Assembly: GCA_002708905.1 (NCBI GenBank)
Contig: PAPM01000035.1
Coordinates: 124,001 to 188,000 of the forward strand
Length of the DNA stretch: 64,000 nt
From: Pseudomonadales bacterium
GTDB lineage: Bacteria > Pseudomonadota > Gammaproteobacteria > Pseudomonadales > Ketobacteraceae
Direction of reading: 5' to 3'
Shown here: positions 56,783 through 64,000 of the stretch, one piece after another
Layout: each line of letters starts with the position of its first letter
How positions within the stretch are numbered: position 1 is the stretch's first letter
Translations under genes and position numbers: made by a program
Notes under the pieces: model-generated
What the model saw: only the letters and a program-made list of their open reading frames with translations
Database searches by the model: none
What the model was told of the DNA's origin: nothing

Positions 56783-57757
56783 CTACAGCCTGGGTGCTTC
56801 TACTTCCTGCAACAGTTGTTGCAGCGCCTGGTCGGTTTTGAGGCCTTCAATCTCCATTTCGGCGGTGAGTGCCACCCGGTGGCGCATCACCGGCAGGGCC
56901 ATGGTTTTCACATCATCAGGCGTCACGAATTCCCGACCGTCCAGCAAAGCCTGGGCCCGGGCAGCCCGGATCAGGGCGATACTGGCCCGGGGGCCGGCGC
57001 CATGGGCAAAGCTGTGCCACTCCCGGGAACTGCGGGCGATTCGAACGGCGTAATCAAACACAGCGTCGTCCACCTGGATCTGCGCTGTGATCTTCTGCAG
57101 TTTGGGAATGTCAGTGGCGGCAACGACGGATTCAATGGCGTCCACGCTTAAGGTGTCCTGCACCTGACCGGTGGTGACCTGCTTTACCAGATCCTGCTCT
57201 TCCTGTTCGCTGGGGTAATCAATCAGTACCTTCAACATGAAACGATCCAGCTCCGCTTCCGGCAGGGGATAGGTGCCTTCCTGTTCGATGGGATTCTGGG
57301 TTGCCAGTACCATAAAGGGTGAGAGCGCGGGGAACGGCTTGCCTTCAATGGTAATTTGTTTTTCCTGCATCACTTCCAGCAAAGCTGACTGAGTCTTGGC
57401 AGGAGCCCGGTTGATTTCGTCCGCCAGCAGCAGATTACAGAAGGCCGGCCCTTTGCGGATTTTGAACTGCTCGGATTTCATATCGTAAAGCGCGTGTCCG
57501 GTGACGTCAGACGGCATCAGGTCCGGAGTAAATTGAATGCGGCCGAACTGACCCTGGAAACACTTGGCCAGGGCCTTCACCAACAGGGTCTTGCCCAGGC
57601 CGGGTACGCCTTCCACCAGAACGTGGCCGGTGGCCAGCATGGCAATCAATACCTGATCGATCACCTGTTGCTGTCCCACCACCACGCGGGAGATCTGCTC
57701 CCGCATGCGTTGTACCAGTTGGATCGCCTCATTCAAGTTGAGGGTTGGCTCCGTCAT
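56783..57757 (-). CDS. MoxR-family AAA+ ATPase
   Basis: The 324-residue AAA+ ATPase has Walker A GVPGLGKT at residues 50-57, a Walker B LLADEIN near 115 and the RAPAKTQSALLEVM sensor segment. ATG 57757 overlaps the DUF4350 stop by four bases (ATGA) and has AAGGA eight bases upstream; the frame runs a further 45 codons upstream into DUF4350 and is not used. MoxR proteins act with VWA/DUF58 partners to activate other complexes. Its target here is unknown. Confidence 0.93.
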   Translation of the reverse strand: MTEPTLNLNEAIQLVQRMREQISRVVVGQQQVIDQVLIAMLATGHVLVEGVPGLGKTLLVKALAKCFQGQFGRIQFTPDLMPSDVTGHALYDMKSEQFKIRKGPAFCNLLLADEINRAPAKTQSALLEVMQEKQITIEGKPFPALSPFMVLATQNPIEQEGTYPLPEAELDRFMLKVLIDYPSEQEEQDLVKQVTTGQVQDTLSVDAIESVVAATDIPKLQKITAQIQVDDAVFDYAVRIARSSREWHSFAHGAGPRASIALIRAARAQALLDGREFVTPDDVKTMALPVMRHRVALTAEMEIEGLKTDQALQQLLQEVEAPRL

Positions 57758-59073
57758 AGCGCATTCCTTATGGTTTGTAATTGTGAAATGAGTTCGGTCC
57801 AGGGGTGCTCCCGCTCGGGGATGGCCTGCCTCATGGCCTGGGCCACCAGGGCCGCTTCCAGTTGACTGTAACGGGCCACCAGATCCAGCCATTTCTGCTG
57901 ATCCCCTTTAAAGTCGAGGCTGTGCTGGCGGGAAACTTCCGCCTTAATCTCGTTGCGCAGGCTTTCCACCATGGCTTTCGCCTGGTCATGATTCCAGTCA
58001 AAACGGGTAGCCGCTTCAATATGTTCCAATAACTGTCGGTGTTCGTTGCTGGGTTCCGGGATCATCGGGCCAAAGCGTACCCAGCGTCGCCATCCCCAGA
58101 TCACAAGCAGAACCAGAATGCCGGTCATCAGATAGGGGGCAGTGCGCCACAATTTATCGAGCAGATCCTCGCTGTCGTTACTGCTGACAAACCAGACGAT
58201 GTCGTCGGCTTTGACCAGCTGCCAGAGAAAGTAGGCGTGGTCGTAATCGCCGATCCGATCGTTGTCCCAAATGGTGGTGTCCATCATCACCGTTAACTTA
58301 CCGCCACCAACCTGGTATTGCAGCACGGCATTGGGCCAGGCATTGCCGCTGCGTTGCGCCTCTCCGTATTCGTCGTCGAGGGAATATTCGCCCAGCGCTT
58401 CAAGCTGGAGGATTTCTTCATCCCAGTGTACCTGGAACAAATTGTCGTAAGTGATGAAGGTGCAGCTTTGGGCCGCGTCATTATCCTCTTCTTCGTTCAG
58501 TTGCTGTGATTGAGCATCTGACTGCGACAGGGAATTTTCGGTTGCCGGTGCAGCGTATTCTGTTTCTTCCTGAGCGTCATCACCTTCGGCGTCGTATTCC
58601 TCGTATTCTTCATCATACTCCACTTCCACGTAATCCTCGTCCGCGTATTCCTCTTCATCATCCTCCAGAGAATAGAGACGCACGCCGAAGTCATCCAGCA
58701 GGGGATCGGCCGATTCCATATCAAAATCCCATTCCTCTACCGCGGTGATAATCAGGTGCCCACCATTGTTTATCCATTCCAGGAGTTTTTCCCGGGTGGC
58801 CGGACTGACGATGGCGGAGCTGTTATCCAGCACCAGGGCATCGTACGGATTCAACTTGTCGAACACCGGATGCAGGTTAAAGGAGCGGTGGGAATCCTTT
58901 TGTTGCCGCTGCAGGAACACCTGTGCCGCATGCCAGGGATTGAACATGACATTCAGTTCCGGCCCCGAGTCCCATTGGTGGGTGTAGCGTTCAACCTTGG
59001 TGGATAACCAATAAACGCCAACGGCGGCCAACACCAAAACGGCGGCAACGATGAGCAGGCCGCGCCGATTCAT
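57754..59073 (-). CDS. DUF4350 membrane protein with acidic insert
   Basis: The 439-residue product has an N-terminal membrane helix (about 5-24), a DUF4350-like domain (residues 30-130 with DALVLDNSS and NGGHLIITAVEEW) and a further helix near 312-332. A strongly acidic Asp/Glu/Tyr-rich stretch of about 60 residues (about 132-190) interrupts the domain and looks disordered. It overlaps the DUF4129 and MoxR genes by four bases each. The function of the family is unknown. Confidence 0.8.
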   Translation of the reverse strand: MNRRGLLIVAAVLVLAAVGVYWLSTKVERYTHQWDSGPELNVMFNPWHAAQVFLQRQQKDSHRSFNLHPVFDKLNPYDALVLDNSSAIVSPATREKLLEWINNGGHLIITAVEEWDFDMESADPLLDDFGVRLYSLEDDEEEYADEDYVEVEYDEEYEEYDAEGDDAQEETEYAAPATENSLSQSDAQSQQLNEEEDNDAAQSCTFITYDNLFQVHWDEEILQLEALGEYSLDDEYGEAQRSGNAWPNAVLQYQVGGGKLTVMMDTTIWDNDRIGDYDHAYFLWQLVKADDIVWFVSSNDSEDLLDKLWRTAPYLMTGILVLLVIWGWRRWVRFGPMIPEPSNEHRQLLEHIEAATRFDWNHDQAKAMVESLRNEIKAEVSRQHSLDFKGDQQKWLDLVARYSQLEAALVAQAMRQAIPEREHPWTELISQLQTIRNAL

Positions 59074-60587
59074 GAGGCAAGTTCCTCTTGATCAAAGCTG
59101 GACCAGGCGGCGCAAAGCGCTGTGAACTCCTCATCGCTGAGAGGCTGGTGGGCATAGGCAAGGGCAATCCAGTGACGGGTAAGCTGCTGGAAAAATTGAC
59201 CCCGCTGTTGCGGCTCATGCTGCAGGCAAAGCCGCATACACTCCTGTTCTGTATGACTGCTGTTCAGTGGGAGGTGTCGCTCATGTATCAGAAACGTCAG
59301 GGCCGCCCGGTACAGAAGGCTCAAGGCCTGCCTGAATTGCTGTTGCTGCCATAACGACTGAGCGGCGTCGATGACATCCTCCGGCAAGTTTTCCTGGTTG
59401 AGTTCCAGGCCGAATAAATGGCTGGGGGGCGGTGGTTTGGCCTCTTTGCCAAAGGATAAGTCCGGCGCTTTTATTCCGCGGAAACGATAAATCAGATAGG
59501 CAAAGACGGCGATAACCAGACCCCACAGCAGTGCTTCCAGAATGCTGACAATAACGCCGTACCAATCGCTGATCCCTTCAAACAGGCTTATGCCTTCCAG
59601 CTTGTCCACCAGCCATTTTCCCAGATCGTGCAGGAACCCCGGCTCGTCTTCCGGTGCTTGCTCTTCCTGTGGGTCTATCCAACGCCAGCGCTGCTCTTCT
59701 TTTACTTCATGAAAATCGTCGCCTTCCAGAATCTCCAGAATAATGCTCTGGCTTTCTTCGCGACTGAGATTGGCCTCGGCTGGCGGCGACCAGCTTAATT
59801 GGGTAAACAGCAAGGCACCGGCAATGATGGCCGCCAGGCTTTTGCCTCTGCCCTGGTAATCACTACTGAGCTGACGAAAGGTAAGCTCAATATCCCATGC
59901 TTCCAGCCAGGTGCGCCGATTGATATAGAGCATGAAACCGCCGCATACGTAAAACGGCGATACCAGCGTCATGGCAATGAAACCGGCGATGGTAATCGTC
60001 GGGAACAACAATGGGCTGGAGAGCAGCATATCGAAGTCAAAATCAATGTCCATTTCTATGGGAATGAAAAGCCAGGCCAGGCTGAACACACCAAACACCA
60101 GAATACTTTCGATCGAACTGCCTACGGCGGTGAGCCATAAACCGGATGAGCCGGCGCCACGGTGCAGCGTTTCCAGCCGCTGGCTGCGTCGGCGCCCCTT
60201 CAACTGTTCCAGCTCTCCCACCGGCATGTTGAAGGAACGGGAAAACGCCAGACGCTGGATAACCAGCTTGGTGAACCACTGATGCAGGGCAATTTTGTGG
60301 GCCTGACGCAGACTGTGCTGCCAGCGTATGCCGTCATCAAACAGTTTCTCAGATATGTAGCGCAGCTGGATGGATTCAAACAGCGGCTTGATCCACCATA
60401 CGAACAGTAGTGCCCACAGCGGTTGTTCCATGAATACCAGGTAACTGATAAGCATCACCGGAACAGCGGGCACCAGCCACAGCAGCTGCAAGGGGATAAA
60501 CCACTGCCGCGCCATGACAAAGCCCAGGTCGATGGCTTCATAGGGGTTGCGGGGACGCACCTGTACGCTGATTTTACTGAGATCCAC
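59070..60587 (-). CDS. DUF4129 membrane protein
   Basis: A GTG at 60587, with GGGGG seven bases upstream, gives 505 residues; a TTG six codons earlier is possible. The product has several membrane helices in its first half (about 20-75, 155-250), an acidic loop, another helix near 355-380 and a C-terminal DUF4129 domain (about 420-490). It overlaps the SpoIIM-like gene by 14 bases and DUF4350 by four. It is one of the conserved partners of MoxR clusters; role unknown. Confidence 0.82.
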   Translation of the reverse strand: MDLSKISVQVRPRNPYEAIDLGFVMARQWFIPLQLLWLVPAVPVMLISYLVFMEQPLWALLFVWWIKPLFESIQLRYISEKLFDDGIRWQHSLRQAHKIALHQWFTKLVIQRLAFSRSFNMPVGELEQLKGRRRSQRLETLHRGAGSSGLWLTAVGSSIESILVFGVFSLAWLFIPIEMDIDFDFDMLLSSPLLFPTITIAGFIAMTLVSPFYVCGGFMLYINRRTWLEAWDIELTFRQLSSDYQGRGKSLAAIIAGALLFTQLSWSPPAEANLSREESQSIILEILEGDDFHEVKEEQRWRWIDPQEEQAPEDEPGFLHDLGKWLVDKLEGISLFEGISDWYGVIVSILEALLWGLVIAVFAYLIYRFRGIKAPDLSFGKEAKPPPPSHLFGLELNQENLPEDVIDAAQSLWQQQQFRQALSLLYRAALTFLIHERHLPLNSSHTEQECMRLCLQHEPQQRGQFFQQLTRHWIALAYAHQPLSDEEFTALCAAWSSFDQEELAS

Positions 60588-61551
60588 GACGCGCCCCCAG
60601 TGCAAAATAGGACAGCACCAATAACCAGAAGCTGGCTCCGGCGGTGTATTTGGCGGTTATGGACAGGTAGCTGCTGGAGGACCAGAAAGCCTCGATAAAG
60701 GCTGCGATCAGCAGCATGAAGAACACGCCATAGACCAACGGCATGGCCTCGCGGGCGGCCTGGATCAACGACTGTTTCCGACTCAATCTGCCCGGACACA
60801 GCAGACCGTAGCCCAGCTTCAAACCGGCGGCACCGGCAATGGCGATACCGGTTAGCTCAAAGGCGCCATGCCCGATAACAAACGGGAAGAAGGTGTCGGT
60901 ATAGCCAAGTTCCGTGAGATAACCCATCACCGCGCCGATGGCGATGCCGTTGAATAAAAGATTGAAGATGGCACCGGCACCCAATAAGAACCCACTGGCG
61001 AAAGTCTGGAAGCCAATACCGATATTGTTTTTGATGTAGAAACCAAACATGGTGAAATCGTCTGCAGCGGTGCGACTTTGTTCCATCCTGGCCTTGCTCG
61101 CAGGATCATACATCTCGGTAAAATCCATCACGTTTTCTTCCGGATAGACGCTATACACCAGGCTGGGGTTGAAATAGGTCAGCACCGCCATCAGCAGCAA
61201 CGAACCAAAGAACAACCCACTGGCGATACTGACAAAAATGATCTCGCGGCGCACGGCCGCAGGAAAACCCACCAGAATGAAATACACGATGTTGTACAGA
61301 ATATTGGTGTGGCTGCGGTAAAGCTGCTGATGACCACGCAATGCCAGTTGATTCAAACGGTCAATCAAATAGGGACTGTATTGCCGTTCCTGCGCCAGGG
61401 CTAGATGATGGCAGACTTGGCGGTATTGCTCGGCAAACCCTGAAACATCAGTACTCTTGTCCTTGCGCCTGAGGGACTCCAGAGTTTCAAGCTTGGTCTC
61501 AAAGCGTTGCCACTGCTGGGCATTGTTCTGTTCGAATAATTCCTGCTTCAT
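60574..61551 (-). CDS. Stage II sporulation protein M-like membrane protein
   Basis: The 325-residue product resembles SpoIIM (DUF95): an N-terminal cytoplasmic part rich in Gln/Arg, then about five membrane helices with the segment GHGAFELTGIAIAGAAG (near 232-248). ATG 61551 overlaps the RDD stop by four bases and has AGGTGG upstream; the frame continues upstream to 61758 inside the RDD gene and is rejected. Organism does not sporulate as judged by gene content, so a general membrane role is likely, as in other Gram-negatives with this cluster. Confidence 0.85.
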   Translation of the reverse strand: MKQELFEQNNAQQWQRFETKLETLESLRRKDKSTDVSGFAEQYRQVCHHLALAQERQYSPYLIDRLNQLALRGHQQLYRSHTNILYNIVYFILVGFPAAVRREIIFVSIASGLFFGSLLLMAVLTYFNPSLVYSVYPEENVMDFTEMYDPASKARMEQSRTAADDFTMFGFYIKNNIGIGFQTFASGFLLGAGAIFNLLFNGIAIGAVMGYLTELGYTDTFFPFVIGHGAFELTGIAIAGAAGLKLGYGLLCPGRLSRKQSLIQAAREAMPLVYGVFFMLLIAAFIEAFWSSSSYLSITAKYTAGASFWLLVLSYFALGARRGSQ

Positions 61552-62228
61552 TGCCCACCTCTCAGCCAGGTGGCTACGCGAACAATATAGTTTACCGCGT
61601 CCTGATTCTGGTGCTGAAATACCGGTTGCAGATGGTTTGCCAGCTCCTGTTGACGTTCCCTGGTCAGGGTATTCTGCCGTTCCACAAACGACAGCATGGC
61701 CCGTTGCTGTTTTAGGTTGAGGGCGACGGGGGGCGGAGCGCTGGTGCTGGCCGGCCATGTTGGAGCCTTGTTTTGCTTTTCCCGATAGATCACTACGGTC
61801 CCGGCGGCCAGATCCCCGATGCGTTTGAAATCCTTGTTGAGGGTCATGCTCACCAGCCCGGTGATGTAACCCATGGGCAGGAAATCCACAATGCGAAGGA
61901 AGTTGCGTACGATGGAGGCGGACCAGCTCACGGGAGTGCTGTCGTCATTGACCACCGCAATACCCATCGCTTTCTTGCCCGGGGTTTGCCCATGATTGAG
62001 CACCTCGAACAGCACCGGGTAAAACCATTCCATAACGAAGGTGAGTATCAGCCACAGGGCCATGCCCACCTTGCCTAATATGGCCAGTGCGATTAACAGG
62101 CCAATCTGGACCCCGAAGCGAATAAGACTATCGATGGTGAACGCCAGTATGCGCACCAGAGGTCCGGCAATGTGTATATCAAGATCAATGTTTTCCGGTG
62201 TTTCCAGTTTCCGGTATGTATCCAGCAT
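61548..62228 (-). CDS. RDD family membrane protein
   Basis: The 226-residue product has an RDD domain with two or three membrane helices (about 20-135). It shows the Arg/Asp/Asp-type positions (FTIDSLIR, GQTPGKKAMGIAVV) and a cytoplasmic C-terminus with DLAAGTVVIYRE. RDD proteins are small membrane proteins of unclear function, some linked to ion transport. It is the first gene of the SpoIIM-DUF4129-DUF4350-MoxR-DUF58 operon. DUF2069 ends five bases upstream. Confidence 0.85.
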   Translation of the reverse strand: MLDTYRKLETPENIDLDIHIAGPLVRILAFTIDSLIRFGVQIGLLIALAILGKVGMALWLILTFVMEWFYPVLFEVLNHGQTPGKKAMGIAVVNDDSTPVSWSASIVRNFLRIVDFLPMGYITGLVSMTLNKDFKRIGDLAAGTVVIYREKQNKAPTWPASTSAPPPVALNLKQQRAMLSFVERQNTLTRERQQELANHLQPVFQHQNQDAVNYIVRVATWLRGGQ

Positions 62229-62233
62229 GCAAC

Positions 62234-62605
62234 CTAACTAATATTTTCAAGGCGTGCGTAATAGCGTGCCGCCATCATCGCAGCGCAGAACACCCCAATG
62301 GTGAGTATGGTTTCAAGCAACCCCATTATTCCCAGTATAGTGGGAAGTGCGAAACTGCTCATAACACCTTGACAAAAGTAGAGCAAAATCACGAAACAAA
62401 ACCAGATAAATACTTTGGGCTTGCGTGCCAGCATCCCGGGAATGAACAGTATCAGGGGAATCATATGAATCGCCAAAATGGTGAAAACATGCTCCACCGG
62501 CAGGAATAGTGCGCGCCAGGCGACAAAGAGCGCAAGTAGCGCACCCAACAGGCTTAAGGTCAGGGTACGGCAAAACTCCGCGCGTTTGGTAAGGGCTTCA
62601 ATCAT
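62234..62605 (-). CDS. DUF2069 membrane protein
   Basis: The 123-residue product has four hydrophobic helices and fits the DUF2069 family, which is usually encoded next to wrbA in gammaproteobacteria. No function is known. It begins six bases after the wrbA stop, so the three genes arsC-wrbA-DUF2069 appear to be one transcription unit. Confidence 0.82.
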   Translation of the reverse strand: MIEALTKRAEFCRTLTLSLLGALLALFVAWRALFLPVEHVFTILAIHMIPLILFIPGMLARKPKVFIWFCFVILLYFCQGVMSSFALPTILGIMGLLETILTIGVFCAAMMAARYYARLENIS

Positions 62606-62611
62606 TTCGGT

Positions 62612-63546
<935 letters not shown>

Positions 63547-63639
63547 AGAGGTATGTTATGCTTGTGTTTATAAAGGTTTATGATGGGCTATTGTATAGGG
63601 TAACGGCCCGTTAATCATCCGATACGGACAGGAGTTCTT

Positions 63640-64000
63640 TTGGACGCAATCTTGCAAACCCTGCGGCGTTTTCTGAAGCTGCCCCCCGTCGCATTTCTTG
63701 TTTACGTGGGGAAATCGTTCCTGCACCACGGTAATGGCCGCTCGGCTTTTTATCTTGCGTTTACCTCCCTGTTCGCGGTGGTGCCGATGATGACGGTAGT
63801 CTATTCCATCCTGGCCCTGATCCCGGAACTAAAGGGAATGGAAGGCAAGATGCAGAACTTCATGTTTGAGCATTTTGTCCCGGCCACCGGCAGTCAACTG
63901 CAGGAACATCTCCATGCGTTTGCCCAGCAGGCCGCGAACCTCACCAGCATTGGTGTGGTGATGCTGTTTGTGACATCGGTGTTGATGTTGCGCAAGATCG
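63640..64000 (+). CDS. yihY: YihY/BrkB family membrane protein (5' part)
   Basis: The frame runs from a TTG start at 63640, with AGGAG five bases upstream, to the window end, about 120 residues. The peptide begins MDAILQTLRRFLKL and continues with GRSAFYLAFTSLFAVVPMMT (about 33-52) and a hydrophobic segment near 99-118, which fit the YihY (former RNase BN) membrane family of uncertain function. The gene is cut by the window end. Position next to arsC and wrbA matches the order I recall from Pseudomonas. Confidence 0.85.
   Translation, partial: MDAILQTLRRFLKLPPVAFLVYVGKSFLHHGNGRSAFYLAFTSLFAVVPMMTVVYSILALIPELKGMEGKMQNFMFEHFVPATGSQLQEHLHAFAQQAANLTSIGVVMLFVTSVLMLRKI

Noticed and set aside
57758-57892. 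Longer N-terminus for MoxR
   Set aside because: It overlaps the DUF4350 end and is Gly/Pro-rich with no similarity; the ATG at 57757 has a ribosome site and an ATGA overlap.

Overview
The window reads as chromosomal DNA of a free-living gammaproteobacterium, most likely of the Pseudomonadales/Oceanospirillales type. Two gene blocks support this by remembered synteny with Pseudomonas: metG next to divergent apbC(mrp)-dcd with rnf close by, and DUF3108-purN-purM | DUF2066-(CDP-alcohol transferase)-hda together with DUF2069-wrbA-arsC | yihY. Coding density is very high. Only one gene-free stretch reaches 300 bases (glgC/glgB, 45313-45628). I saw no tRNA, rRNA, CRISPR array, insertion sequence or phage gene.

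Layout: (1) 1-5125, minus strand: rnfABCDGE, a membrane NADH:ferredoxin electron-transfer complex, downstream of metG. (2) 7376-11282: mrp, dcd, a beta-carbonic anhydrase, and an NfeD/stomatin pair. (3) 11441-20626: a diguanylate cyclase, then a tightly overlapping cassette of triple-receiver hybrid kinase, CheR, CheB and REC-PAS-GGDEF-EAL. (4) 20629-25664: DUF3108, purN, purM, DUF2066, a CDP-alcohol phosphatidyltransferase and hda. (5) 25692-32312: a GGDEF-EAL protein, a second hybrid kinase and an AraC-type regulator. (6) 32333-52093: an NAD-linked bidirectional [NiFe] hydrogenase (hoxFUYH plus its protease) embedded in a full glycogen synthesis/breakdown island (glk, glgP, malQ, GH57, glgC, glgB, pgi, glgA and a PfkB kinase). 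(7) 52103-55320: a Ser/Thr kinase, a c-type haem HAMP receptor and a lipoprotein. (8) 55429-62228: the RDD-SpoIIM-DUF4129-DUF4350-MoxR-DUF58 cluster. (9) 62234-64000: DUF2069, wrbA, arsC-like and the start of yihY.

How the parts fit: region 6 looks like a storage-to-fermentation module. Glycogen is broken down by GlgP, MalQ and GH57, fed through Glk and Pgi into glycolysis, and NADH is re-oxidised by the Hox hydrogenase as H2. Two sites matching the ANR/FNR anaerobic-regulator box lie exactly 41.5 bases upstream of plausible start points for glgP and pgi. Regions 5 to 8 (about 36.5 kb) lie between hda and DUF2069-wrbA, which I recall as neighbours in Pseudomonas, so they look like an accessory segment in a conserved housekeeping locus. 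The most novel-looking pieces are the ANR-linked glycogen/hydrogenase island, the haem receptor with no output domain beside a Ser/Thr kinase with a duplicated tail, and the kinase-CheR-CheB-c-di-GMP cassette. All functions come from reading the sequence and motif recall; no database search was run.
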